Positions 50,899 through 59,321 of a stretch of 64,000 bases of DNA are shown piece by piece. Numbering within the stretch: position 1 is the stretch's first letter; each line of letters opens with the position of its first letter. The notes under the pieces are model-generated. The model had not been told where the DNA came from. It made no database searches and was given only the letters and a program-made list of their open reading frames with translations. The stretch is from positions 196,653-260,652 of the forward strand of contig NZ_BAAACZ010000003.1 in the NCBI RefSeq assembly GCF_039521975.1. Reading direction: 5' to 3'. A program made the translations under genes and the position numbers. The DNA is from Alkalibacillus silvisoli (GTDB lineage Bacteria; Bacillota; Bacilli; Bacillales; Alkalibacillaceae).

Positions 50899-51918
50899 AT
50901 GAAAAGAAAACTTTTTCTCTTCTTATCCATTGTGTTAACCGCTGTTCTTTTAACGGCATGTGGAGAAGAGACTGTAGACGATGTTCTACAATCACTTGAT
51001 GACCAAGTAGCTGACATGTCGAGTTTCAAGGCCTCAGCAGAGATGACGATGACCACGGGGGAAGAATCACAACAATATCAAATTGACGTTTGGCACAAAA
51101 AAGAAGATTATTTCAAAGTTGCAATGAATAACACAGAGGATGAAGAAGGTAATCAAGTCATTTTGCGTAATGATGAAGGTGTATTTGTTTTAACTCCTTC
51201 GATCAACAAAAGTTACAAATTCCAAAATGACTGGCCAAAGCAACATAGCCAACCTTATTTATACACCTCACTTGTCAGCGACATTATTAGTGATAGTGAA
51301 CGAGAGTTTCAAATGACTGATAATTACTATGTCTTTAAAGTGAAGACAAACTATAAAGGTAATCAACAGTTACCTTTTCAGGAAGTTTACTTCCACAAAG
51401 GATCCTACCACCCGGCGTTAGTAAGAGTGCAAGACCATAATGGTGAAACAATGGTCGAAGTCGATTTTACATCATTTGAAACGGATGTAGAAATTAGTGA
51501 TGAAGAGTTTGATACTGAACAAAACTTAGCAGAAGGTGCAGTGAGCGTGCCGACAATGGCTGAATTAGAAGATCGTGAAATGGAAGTTTATTCCCCATCG
51601 TCCTTACCTGAAGGTGCATCTGCTGCTAGTGAAGAAGTGATTGATTTTGAAGATGGTGAAAGAGTCATCTCATCTTATGAAGGTGATAAGCCATTTACTT
51701 TAGTACAAGAGAAGTTTGACTCATACCCTACTAGTTTAATGGCTCCAGTCCATGCAGGCGGTGACATGGTTGACTTAGGATTTGCGGTAGGTCATTTAAC
51801 GAACAGTTCATTAGAATGGGAGTTAGATGGCATGCGTTTTGTCCTAGCTAGTGACTCATTAACGGTAAATGAAATGATCCAAGTTGCACAATCGGTAGAC
51901 TCTGAGATGATGAAGTAA
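50899..51918 (+). CDS. YdcC-like LolA/RseB-fold outer lipoprotein
   Basis: A 339-residue lipoprotein (LLTAC lipobox, Cys about 21) with an N-terminal LolA/MucB-like lipoprotein-localisation fold (DDQVADMSSFKASAEMTMTTGEESQQYQIDVWHKKEDYFKVAM and ILRNDEGVFVLTPSINKSYKFQNDWP). The C-terminal part is acidic and unassigned. It corresponds in position and type to B. subtilis YdcC, whose clostridial relative GerS is needed for spore cortex processing; a sporulation role here is inference. RBS AAGGAG precedes the ATG. A terminator follows. Confidence 0.85.
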   Translation: MKRKLFLFLSIVLTAVLLTACGEETVDDVLQSLDDQVADMSSFKASAEMTMTTGEESQQYQIDVWHKKEDYFKVAMNNTEDEEGNQVILRNDEGVFVLTPSINKSYKFQNDWPKQHSQPYLYTSLVSDIISDSEREFQMTDNYYVFKVKTNYKGNQQLPFQEVYFHKGSYHPALVRVQDHNGETMVEVDFTSFETDVEISDEEFDTEQNLAEGAVSVPTMAELEDREMEVYSPSSLPEGASAASEEVIDFEDGERVISSYEGDKPFTLVQEKFDSYPTSLMAPVHAGGDMVDLGFAVGHLTNSSLEWELDGMRFVLASDSLTVNEMIQVAQSVDSEMMK

Positions 51919-51950
51919 CCTATAAATAGAAATAGAATAAGTCATTGATC

Positions 51951-51979
51951 ATGCCCAACATAAATCTTGGGCATTTTTT
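51951..51979 (+). terminator. Terminator after the ydcC-like gene
   Basis: Perfect stem ATGCCCAA / TTGGGCAT with an 8-base loop and six T residues. It separates ydcC from alr. Confidence 0.9.
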
Positions 51980-52078
51980 CTTTTAAGTCAAGACTACAGT
52001 CATTTGACATGATGTGTGAAAGAAATAGATAATATAGAGAAAAGTCCTTTTCTAAAGGTAAGAAAAGAAGGTCAAAGC

Positions 52079-53194
52079 ATGGAAAACCATTTTTATCGAG
52101 ATACGTGGGCAGAAGTTGATTTGAATGCCATTAAACATAATATTAAACAAATGAAAATGATCTACCAATCACCTAAGAAAGTGTATGCTGTTGTTAAGGC
52201 TAATGGTTATGGACATGGTGATGTAGAAGTGGCGAAAGCTGCATTAGAAGCTGGTGCTGACCAATTAGCGGTTGCATTACTTGATGAAGGGATTCGATTA
52301 AGGAAACATATACCTGATACACCTATTTTAGTCCTTGGTAGAATTCGTCCACGTGATGCCCAAATTGCTGCTTGGCATAATTTGACGGTCACAGTTTTTC
52401 AAGCAGATTGGGTAGTAGAAGCTCGTCAGTATTTGCATTCTAATTTAAATGTTCATATTAAATTTGATACCGGAATGAATCGTTTAGGTATAAGAACAGC
52501 TGCAGAAGCGTATGATGTATTAAAAGAGCTTAAATCGACAAGTATTGAAATTACAGGGGTTTATTCCCATTTAGCAACAGCAGATGAGGATGAACGAACA
52601 CATCTTGAGAAGCAATTAAAACGGTTTAGACAATATATAGAGGAGTTTAAACCCCAATTGCCAGAAGAAATAGAGTTTCATATAGGTAACTCTGCTGGTG
52701 CGATGAGATTTAAAGACTCCATGTATGATGCTGTTCGTTTTGGGATTGGCATGTATGGTTTATACCCATCTGAACTTGTTAAAGAACAGACTGGTATACC
52801 CTTAAAACCAGCCTTTTCATTAATTAGTCAACTATCACATATTAAAAAAATTAATCCAGGTGAGACGATTAGTTATGGAGCAACTTATACCGCTTTAGAA
52901 GAGGAGTGGGTTGGAACTGTTCCTATAGGTTATGGTGATGGTTGGATTCGTAAGTTACAAGGATTCGAAGTTATTATTGATGGGAAAAAGTATCCTATAG
53001 TCGGTCGGATATGTATGGATCAGTTTATGGTCAAATTAGATCGCTATATCCCGATTGATACAAAGGTTACAATCATCGGTGAGAATAATGGAGAATTCGT
53101 TTCGACAGATGATGTCGCTAACCATCTAGAAACGATTAATTATGAGATTCCTTGTATGATTAATGAGCGAGTACCAAGGGTTTATTTTGAGTGA
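52079..53194 (+). CDS. alr: Alanine racemase
   Basis: A 371-residue fold-type III PLP enzyme. The PLP lysine is in VYAVVKANGYGHG near the N-terminus, the catalytic Tyr in ISYGATYTALEEEWVGTVPIGYGDGW, with FDTGMNRLGIR and RICMDQFMV also visible. It makes D-alanine for peptidoglycan. ATG 52079 is chosen: AAGAAGGTC lies just before it and the encoded FYRDTWAEVDLNAIKHN is the normal N-terminus; a longer frame from 52016 is not supported. Confidence 0.95.
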   Translation: MENHFYRDTWAEVDLNAIKHNIKQMKMIYQSPKKVYAVVKANGYGHGDVEVAKAALEAGADQLAVALLDEGIRLRKHIPDTPILVLGRIRPRDAQIAAWHNLTVTVFQADWVVEARQYLHSNLNVHIKFDTGMNRLGIRTAAEAYDVLKELKSTSIEITGVYSHLATADEDERTHLEKQLKRFRQYIEEFKPQLPEEIEFHIGNSAGAMRFKDSMYDAVRFGIGMYGLYPSELVKEQTGIPLKPAFSLISQLSHIKKINPGETISYGATYTALEEEWVGTVPIGYGDGWIRKLQGFEVIIDGKKYPIVGRICMDQFMVKLDRYIPIDTKVTIIGENNGEFVSTDDVANHLETINYEIPCMINERVPRVYFE

Positions 53195-53313
53195 ATAACT
53201 CTTAAAGTAGCACCACAATCATATTTAAGTTGAGTTTTTTCTTTACGAAACTTAGCGAATGATGTTATGATATTTATTAGATTTGTTGTTCGTAAAATGT
53301 TGGGGGTGTAAGG

Positions 53314-53595
53314 ATGTCAGATTCTTCAAAAGAGGTAATGATACAATTACCGATGTCTTTACTGAATGAGTGTGATGAATTGGTTGAGAATGAAGAAGAA
53401 ATGGTCGATCGCCAACAGCTCATTCTGCACGCTATTGATAGCTATGTGAAAGAAGAAAAGAAACGTAAAATTAAAGAAAAGATGCGCCGTGGTTATGTAG
53501 AAATGAAAAATATCAACTTAGATATCGCATCTGAAGCTTTCCAAGCTGAAGAGGAGGCTGAAACCACTCTTGAGCGCTTAGTGAGTGGGGTGTAA
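53314..53595 (+). CDS. mazE: Antitoxin EndoAI (MazE-type, ribbon-helix-helix)
   Basis: A 93-residue antitoxin, beginning VMIQLPMSLLNECDELV, a ribbon-helix-helix DNA-binding segment, followed by an acidic helical tail that binds the toxin. It is 5 bases ahead of the mazF toxin gene. Known in B. subtilis as ndoAI/ydcD. The complex probably represses its own promoter. Confidence 0.9.
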   Translation: MSDSSKEVMIQLPMSLLNECDELVENEEEMVDRQQLILHAIDSYVKEEKKRKIKEKMRRGYVEMKNINLDIASEAFQAEEEAETTLERLVSGV

Positions 53596-53600
53596 TTAAT

Positions 53601-53951
53601 TTGTATGTTAAACGTGGCGACGTCTACTACGCAGACCTGACCCCCGTGGTAGGCTCTGAACAGGGCGGTGTTCGTCCAGTTCTTATTATTCAAAACAATA
53701 TAGGTAACCGATTTAGCCCGACGGTAATCGTTGCTGCAATCACAGCGCAAATTCAAAAAGCTAAATTACCAACTCATGTTGAAATAGATGCGGAAAAATA
53801 TGATTTTGAGCGTGATTCTGTTATTTTGCTAGAACAGATTCGAACGATTGATAAACAGCGACTAACCGATAAAATTACAACACTAGATGAATATTTAATG
53901 AATCAAGTGGATGATGCATTGCAAATTAGTCTTGGGCTATTAGACTTATAA
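53601..53951 (+). CDS. mazF: Endoribonuclease toxin MazF/EndoA
   Basis: A 116-residue type II toxin, almost collinear with B. subtilis EndoA. VKRGDVYYADLTPVVGSEQGGVRPVLIIQNNIGNRFSPTVIVAAITAQIQKAKLPTHVEI and LLEQIRTIDKQRLTDKI are visible, including the catalytic Arg (GGVRPV) and Thr. EndoA cuts mRNA at U^ACAU. The start is TTG 53601, which lowers translation relative to the antitoxin gene. Long hairpin terminator after. Confidence 0.96.
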   Translation: MYVKRGDVYYADLTPVVGSEQGGVRPVLIIQNNIGNRFSPTVIVAAITAQIQKAKLPTHVEIDAEKYDFERDSVILLEQIRTIDKQRLTDKITTLDEYLMNQVDDALQISLGLLDL

Positions 53952-53962
53952 TAAGGTTAGAA

Positions 53963-54018
53963 GAAGACCACCATTTATGAGTGTATTTTGTAAATACATT
54001 CATAAATGGTGGTCTTTT
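53963..54018 (+). terminator. Terminator after mazF
   Basis: Very long stem (about 25 bp, AGACCACCATTTATGA with matching TCATAAATGGTGGTCT) with one mismatch and a 3-base loop, then TTTT. It separates mazEF from the rsb operon. Confidence 0.9.
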
Positions 54019-54218
54019 AGTAGTTGGTCAGTATGATGAGCATTAATCACTTGTGGTGGAGGCATTATGTTAGTAGTGCTGCTCTTTATATTTACGGATG
54101 TTAACGCTATAATGTAAACATACAAATTAATGCTAAAGTTTTCTGACAAATGTAGAAAAAAATCATCCGTAGTGGTAAATTGTAAATAATAGTTTAAATA
54201 TGGAGGTACTGTTTAATT

Positions 54219-55085
54219 ATGAATCTACAAAAGATTGTACTAGAACATAGTGATGAAATTGTAGCGAGATGGTTTGACAAACAAGATAATCAATCTTTAC
54301 AGGATTACAGCTCAACGATATCAACTGAGATGATTGAACAGATGAACCGTGAGTTTTCAGGGATTATCGTTTCAAGCTTGAAAGGCGGAGAATCTCAATT
54401 AAAAGAGTTAGATGAATTTGCTGAGAAGGTAGTCAATATTGGGTGGCCATTTGGTTATATCACAGAGGGGCTTCAAATCTTCCGTACAGAAAGCATTAAG
54501 TTTGTTTTAGACTTACATGAAACTGAAACTAAAAGTGACTTCATTGAGGTGATGGAAGGGGTTAATGCTTGGCTAGACCCTCTTAAAATTCGATTAATGA
54601 ATCAGTACTCCACAAACTGGAACAATATTATTTCATTACAGAAGCTAGCTTTAGAGGAGCTTTCTGCACCATTAATTCCTGTCATGGATGAAGTGACTGT
54701 TATGCCGCTTGTTGGAACGATTGACACAGACCGCGCCAAGTTAATTATGGAGAATTTATTAAATGGTGTTGTGAAAAACAGAACTGATGTCGTTTTAATT
54801 GACATTACTGGAGTACCAGTAGTTGATACGATGGTTGCTCATCATATCATTCAAGCAGCAGAAGCGGTGAGACTACTAGGTGCAACGTGTATCTTAGTAG
54901 GGATTAGGCCAGAAATTGCACAAACAATTGTTAATTTAGGCATTGATTTGAGTCAATTCCCTACTAAGAGTTCATTGAAGAAAGGCTTTGAAACAGCTTT
55001 ACAAATGACAGATAAGAAAATAATTTCAAATGACAATAAAACAGAAGATATTGAAGATATTTTAGATTCAATCGGAAAGGAGTAA
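54219..55085 (+). CDS. rsbR: Stressosome core protein RsbR
   Basis: A 288-residue protein: a variable helical N-terminal domain (about 1-145) of the RsbR sensor type and a C-terminal STAS domain (VTVMPLVGTIDTDRAKLIMENLLNGVVKNRTDVVLIDITGVPVVDTMVAHHIIQAAEAV). The conserved phosphorylatable Thr residues lie in the STAS part. RsbR and RsbS form the stressosome that sequesters RsbT. Start ATG after GGAGG. It is the first gene of an eight-gene rsb-sigB operon. Confidence 0.95.
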   Translation: MNLQKIVLEHSDEIVARWFDKQDNQSLQDYSSTISTEMIEQMNREFSGIIVSSLKGGESQLKELDEFAEKVVNIGWPFGYITEGLQIFRTESIKFVLDLHETETKSDFIEVMEGVNAWLDPLKIRLMNQYSTNWNNIISLQKLALEELSAPLIPVMDEVTVMPLVGTIDTDRAKLIMENLLNGVVKNRTDVVLIDITGVPVVDTMVAHHIIQAAEAVRLLGATCILVGIRPEIAQTIVNLGIDLSQFPTKSSLKKGFETALQMTDKKIISNDNKTEDIEDILDSIGKE

Positions 55086-55090
55086 TAGTC

Positions 55091-55450
55091 TTGCGCGTAC
55101 CAATTTTAAAGTTGCATAATTATTTATTAGTATCTATTCAAATCGAGTTGGATGACCAAACAGCCATGCAATTTCAAGAAGACCTGTTAAGTAAAATCCA
55201 CGAAACAGGAGCAACAGGTGTCGTAATTGACCTTACTTCTGTAGAGGTTGTTGATTCATTTATCGCAAAAGTTTTCGGTGATGTCGTATCAATGGCTGAT
55301 TTAATGGGAGCAAAGGTTGTATTCACTGGTGTTCAACCAGCAGTATCTATGACTTTAATTGAATTAGGTATTTACTTAAAGGAGGTACCAACTGCACTAG
55401 ATTTAGAACAGGGTATAATTAAGTTAAGACAAGAATTGGAGGAGAAGTGA
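55091..55450 (+). CDS. rsbS: Stressosome antagonist RsbS
   Basis: A 119-residue single STAS protein. It begins VPILKLHNYLLVSIQIELDDQ and has the phosphorylation-site helix region GVVIDLTSVEVVDSFIAKVFGDV with the conserved Ser. RsbS binds RsbT when unphosphorylated. The start is TTG 55091 after AAGGAG, five bases beyond the rsbR stop. Confidence 0.95.
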   Translation: MRVPILKLHNYLLVSIQIELDDQTAMQFQEDLLSKIHETGATGVVIDLTSVEVVDSFIAKVFGDVVSMADLMGAKVVFTGVQPAVSMTLIELGIYLKEVPTALDLEQGIIKLRQELEEK

Positions 55451-55854
55451 TGAAAGAAACGGTATCCTCTGTTGCTATTAAGAAAGAATGGGATATTGTC
55501 GCTGCTCGTCAAGCAGGAAGGCAAATCTCACAGCGCTTAGGTTTTGGTTCTGTTGACCAAGCAAGAATTACAACGGCTATATCAGAACTAGCTCGTAATA
55601 TTTATTTATACGCTAAAGAAGGCGAAATTATATTTGATGAAGTCCATGATCTGCCAAAGGTTGGGCTTAAAATCATTGCTAAAGACAAAGGGCCTGGGAT
55701 TAATGATCTTAGTGCTGCAATGAAAGATGGTTATTCCACTTCGGGAGGCTTAGGTGCCGGTTTGCCAGGGGTTAAACGTTTAATGGATGAGTTTGATATG
55801 GAGTCTGGCGATACGGGTACTAAAGTTACCGTGATTAAGTGGGCTCGACCATAG
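55450..55854 (+). CDS. rsbT: Serine/threonine kinase RsbT
   Basis: A 134-residue GHKL-fold kinase. The N-box helix is ITTAISELARNIYLYA, the G1 box KDKGPGI and the G2 box SGGLGAGLPGVKRLMDEF. It phosphorylates RsbR and RsbS, and when freed activates RsbU. The ATG (55450) overlaps the rsbS stop by one base; an in-frame GTG lies just before at 55447. Confidence 0.95.
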   Translation: MKETVSSVAIKKEWDIVAARQAGRQISQRLGFGSVDQARITTAISELARNIYLYAKEGEIIFDEVHDLPKVGLKIIAKDKGPGINDLSAAMKDGYSTSGGLGAGLPGVKRLMDEFDMESGDTGTKVTVIKWARP

Positions 55855-55866
55855 GAGGGGGAGCAA

Positions 55867-56880
55867 TTGAGCTCATTAAAATCGGATATGCAAGACTACA
55901 AAGAGTTATTATCACAGTATTTAAAAACGAAAGACGAAGCGGTATTATACCAAGCAGAACAGTTTAGTAAGCAATCTATACAGCAAAATATATCACCAGA
56001 TGAAGTTATTAATGTTCATTACCAAGCATTACAAGAATTGATTCCAAATATTGATGAAAGTGTACAAGATTCGTTTCAGTTCTTAATAGAGACCATGATC
56101 TCATATGGCTTGGCCTATCAAGAACACCAAGTATTACGTGAGAAACAGATTGAATTGAAATCAGAAATTGGTGTAGCAGCCAATATGCAAAATACATTAT
56201 TAAAAACATCAGTTCCAAGTGCAAATGCTATGGATATAGGTGTTAAGTCAGTTCCAGCAAAAGAAATGAATGGCGATTACCATCATTTTATTAAAGATGA
56301 ACAAGGTAATATTGGGGTTGCTGTAGCTGATGTGATCGGTAAAGGAATACCAGCAGCGTTTTGCATGTCAATGATTAAGTTTGCTATGGAAAGTTTCACT
56401 GAGAATCAAATTTATCCGCAGTGGATTCTAGAGTCTTTAAACCGAGTTGTTGGACGAAATGTAGATAAGGGCATGTTTGTCACCATGTTCTATGGACTCT
56501 ACGATGTATATACTCACCAATTTTATTATGCATCTGCAGGACATGAACCTTGTTATGTTCTTCGTGAGGAAACAGGGGAGTTTGAAGAGATAGATGCTAA
56601 AGGATTATTACTAGGGGTTGAAAGTACTGTTCAATACGAACAATTACAAACTGCTATAAACCCCAATGACCTCATTGTGTTATTAACAGATGGTGTAACA
56701 GAATGTCGGGTAGATGGTAGGTTTATCGAACAAGAAGAAGTATTAAATGTTATTAAGGCTCATGCCCATTTAGAATCTCAAGAAATCGTGGATCATGTCT
56801 TTAAATACTTTGAGCGTTTACAAGATTTTCAGCTTAGAGATGATTTTACTTTAGTAGTTATGAAAAGAAATGATGGGTAA
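55867..56880 (+). CDS. rsbU: PP2C phosphatase RsbU
   Basis: A 337-residue protein with an N-terminal helical RsbT-binding domain (about 1-110) and a C-terminal PPM/SpoIIE phosphatase domain. Metal-binding motifs are MNGDYHHFI, VAVADVIGKGIPAAFCMS, YASAGHEPCYV, LTDGVTECRV and DDFTLVVMKR. It removes phosphate from RsbV-P when bound by RsbT. TTG start at 55867 after GGAGGGGG. Confidence 0.95.
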   Translation: MSSLKSDMQDYKELLSQYLKTKDEAVLYQAEQFSKQSIQQNISPDEVINVHYQALQELIPNIDESVQDSFQFLIETMISYGLAYQEHQVLREKQIELKSEIGVAANMQNTLLKTSVPSANAMDIGVKSVPAKEMNGDYHHFIKDEQGNIGVAVADVIGKGIPAAFCMSMIKFAMESFTENQIYPQWILESLNRVVGRNVDKGMFVTMFYGLYDVYTHQFYYASAGHEPCYVLREETGEFEEIDAKGLLLGVESTVQYEQLQTAINPNDLIVLLTDGVTECRVDGRFIEQEEVLNVIKAHAHLESQEIVDHVFKYFERLQDFQLRDDFTLVVMKRNDG

Positions 56881-56883
56881 GAG

Positions 56884-56909
56884 GTTTTAAGAAAGTTAAT
56901 AGTGGGTAT
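56884..56909 (+). promoter_or_regulatory. Sigma-B promoter before rsbV
   Basis: GTTTTA (56884-56889), 14-base spacer, GGGTAT (56904-56909). It closely matches the sigma-B consensus GTTTAA-N12-15-GGGTAT. It lies in the 67-base gap between rsbU and rsbV, the same internal autoregulatory position as in B. subtilis. Confidence 0.88.
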
Positions 56910-56947
56910 ATCCTATTAGGTAAACTATAGAATGGGGGATTACAGAA

Positions 56948-57277
56948 ATGAACTTACATATCGATGGTCATCGAAACGAGAATTTAGGTGTTTTAAAGCT
57001 TTCTGGTGAAATCGATGCTTACACAGCCCCTCAATTAAAAGAAGAATTACTTGCTTTAGTTGAGGAGAAACGTGAAGTAGAAGTTGATTTACTAAAAGTG
57101 AACTATATGGATAGTACAGGTTTAGGAGTGTTTATTAGTGCTCTTAAATTATCAAAGGAAAAAGAGCATCATTTAAAACTTATAAACTTACAAGAAAATG
57201 TTTATCGCCTATTCAACATTACAGGACTAAATGATGTTATTAATATAGAAAATACAGTTAAGGGTGAATTGTCATGA
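56948..57277 (+). CDS. rsbV: Anti-anti-sigma factor RsbV
   Basis: A 109-residue STAS protein. KLSGEIDAYTAPQLKEELLALV and the phosphorylation site MDSTGLGVFISALKL are visible. Unphosphorylated RsbV binds RsbW and frees sigma-B. Its stop overlaps the rsbW start (ATGA). Confidence 0.95.
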   Translation: MNLHIDGHRNENLGVLKLSGEIDAYTAPQLKEELLALVEEKREVEVDLLKVNYMDSTGLGVFISALKLSKEKEHHLKLINLQENVYRLFNITGLNDVINIENTVKGELS

Positions 57278-57753
57278 AGGAAGCTTTCGATTTTGTTGAA
57301 ATGAAGCTACCTGCAAAATCTGAGTTTGTCGGTGTTTTGCGGTTAACCATTTCAGGTGTTGCGAATCGTATGGGGTTTTCATATGAGGAAATAGAAGATT
57401 TAAAAGTAGCGACTTCTGAGGCAATAACAAATGCTGTTAACCACGCTTATTATGAAGAAGATTCTGGTGAAGTGACTATAGGTTTTGGCCTATATGAGGA
57501 CCGTTTAGAGGTGATGGTTGCAGATCGTGGAGGAAGCTTTGATTTACAGGAAGTTAAAGAGCAAATCGGTCCTTATGATGAGAGAGAAACAGTTGAGGAT
57601 ATGAGAGAAGGAGGGTTTGGTCTCTTCTTAATCGATGCCCTAATGGATAAAGTGGAAATTAATAATAACCATGGAGTAATCGTCATAATGACCAAGTTTT
57701 TGTATGAAAATGAGGTGGGGCAAAGTGACGACCAAATCTCAACAACACAATAA
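57274..57753 (+). CDS. rsbW: Anti-sigma-B factor/kinase RsbW
   Basis: A 159-residue GHKL kinase and anti-sigma factor. The N-box is LKVATSEAITNAVNHAY, with VADRGGSFDL (G1) and GGFGLFLIDALMDKVEI (G2). It binds sigma-B or phosphorylates RsbV. It overlaps sigB by 29 bases. Confidence 0.95.
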   Translation: MKEAFDFVEMKLPAKSEFVGVLRLTISGVANRMGFSYEEIEDLKVATSEAITNAVNHAYYEEDSGEVTIGFGLYEDRLEVMVADRGGSFDLQEVKEQIGPYDERETVEDMREGGFGLFLIDALMDKVEINNNHGVIVIMTKFLYENEVGQSDDQISTTQ

Positions 57754-58513
57754 CGGAGAAGATATATATCAACTAATCGAGTATTTACATGAAAACCCAG
57801 AGTGTGAAGAGACTCAAGAAAAGATTATTTACAAATATGAAAACTTGGTTCATTCACTAGCAAAAAAATACTCTAAAAATAGTGAAATTCATGAAGATCT
57901 AGTACAAGTTGGGATGCTTGGTCTAATGGCTGCTATTCGCCGTTACGACCCTACGTATGGGAAATCCTTTGAGTCATTTGCCGTACCAACTATAATAGGT
58001 GAAATCAAACGCTTTATTCGTGATAAAACTTGGAGTGTTCATGTTCCAAGACGAATTAAGGAACTTGGACCTAAGATAAAATCTGCAGTAGAAGACCTAA
58101 CAACTGATATGCAGGAATCACCCTCAGTAGCTGACATTGCCAATTATCTAGGTGCAACTGAAGAAGAAGTATTAGAAACAATGGAAATGAGTAAAAGTTA
58201 TAACGCACTCTCTACTGACCGACAAATTGAAGCGGATGCTGATGGTAGTACAGTAACGATTTTAGATTTAGTGGGTAATCATGAAGAAGGTTATGATAAA
58301 ACGGATTATAAGCTTCTAATCGAAAAGATTATGCCTTTATTAAGCGAAAGAGAGCAAGAAATATTGAAATTTACCTACTTTGAAAATCTAAGTCAAAAAG
58401 AAACGGGCGAACGTTTAGGCTTATCACAAATGCACGTTTCTAGATTGCAACGTCGTGCGCTAAGGAAGTTAAGAGAGTCGATGGGTGAAGAAGATTTGGA
58501 GGTTTTATTTTGA
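57725..58513 (+). CDS. sigB: General stress sigma factor SigB
   Basis: A 262-residue group 3 sigma factor. Region 2: HEDLVQVGMLGLMAAIRRYDPTYGKSFESFAVPTIIGEIKRFIRDKTWSVHVPRRIKELGPKI; region 3: QESPSVADIANYLGATEEEVLETMEMSKSYNALSTD; region 4: LSEREQEILKFTYFENLSQKETGERLGLSQMHVSRLQRRALRKLR. This is very close to B. subtilis SigB. GTG 57725 is chosen, with GAGGTGGGG upstream; the frame also contains an earlier in-frame start at 57704 within rsbW. Confidence 0.96.
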   Translation: MTTKSQQHNNGEDIYQLIEYLHENPECEETQEKIIYKYENLVHSLAKKYSKNSEIHEDLVQVGMLGLMAAIRRYDPTYGKSFESFAVPTIIGEIKRFIRDKTWSVHVPRRIKELGPKIKSAVEDLTTDMQESPSVADIANYLGATEEEVLETMEMSKSYNALSTDRQIEADADGSTVTILDLVGNHEEGYDKTDYKLLIEKIMPLLSEREQEILKFTYFENLSQKETGERLGLSQMHVSRLQRRALRKLRESMGEEDLEVLF

Positions 58514-59118
58514 TTGAAAAGAAAGACCGCATGGAGGTTGCTACTTTTCAAAAACCGAAAAAAGGGAACTATCACTCAGGTGACTCTTATTTTTACATGG
58601 AAATGAATGATGGTTTCATATGTGCTTTAGCTGATGGGTTAGGGAGTGGAGAGATCGCTAAAGATTCATCAGATACAGTGATTAATGTGATCAGAAACCA
58701 CCTTGATGAACCATTAGATGTATTAGTTGAACAAGCTAATAAGTCCCTGTTTGGTCATCAACTGCGAGGCTGTGTCTTAGGTATATTACGTGTTGATTAT
58801 AAACGACAACTATATTCTTATGTTTCAATAGGAAATATTAGTGTTATTGTGGTTGATTGTTATGGGAATAAGCGTAGAAATATACCGGTTCCGGGTTATT
58901 TATCAGGTGTTAAGAAGCCAGTTAAAGTTCAAGATGGGAAGCTTGAGGCTGGCTCTGTTTTCTTTATGTTTTCAGATGGAGTCAATGAACGTCAATTAAC
59001 TAAAGAATTTTATAGCCATGATACGATGGATTTAACGATTCAATGGTTTAGATTACAGCAAAAAGACTATATGGATGATGATACCACATTAATTGCAATG
59101 AAGTATCAAAAGGAGTGA
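58510..59118 (+). CDS. rsbX: PP2C feedback phosphatase RsbX
   Basis: A 202-residue PPM phosphatase without regulatory domain. SGDSYFYMEMNDGFICALADGLGSGEIAKDSSDTV and MFSDGVNERQL, YMDDDTTLIAMKY are visible. RsbX dephosphorylates RsbS/RsbR and restores the stressosome. TTG 58510 start, with GGAGG 7 bases upstream, overlapping the sigB stop by four bases. Confidence 0.94.
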   Translation: MIEKKDRMEVATFQKPKKGNYHSGDSYFYMEMNDGFICALADGLGSGEIAKDSSDTVINVIRNHLDEPLDVLVEQANKSLFGHQLRGCVLGILRVDYKRQLYSYVSIGNISVIVVDCYGNKRRNIPVPGYLSGVKKPVKVQDGKLEAGSVFFMFSDGVNERQLTKEFYSHDTMDLTIQWFRLQQKDYMDDDTTLIAMKYQKE

Positions 59119-59148
59119 GGGTGACCTAGTACGGTTTCCCTCATTTTT
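59116..59148 (+). terminator. Terminator of the rsb-sigB operon
   Basis: Stem TGAGGG / CCCTCA with partly paired interior, followed by TTTTT, overlapping the rsbX stop. Confidence 0.78.
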
Positions 59149-59321
59149 AATCTATAGTTCTAATCGCTTAGTCAGTAAGGCCTTTGCTGTATAAGGTGAA
59201 TATATGTTTTACAATACAGCAGGACTTTAATATTTAATAAAACTTCTTAAAAGAACAATTCATGGTAAGGACATTTTTTTGTTATAATAAGATAGATTCT
59301 AATATTATGGGAGGAAACATT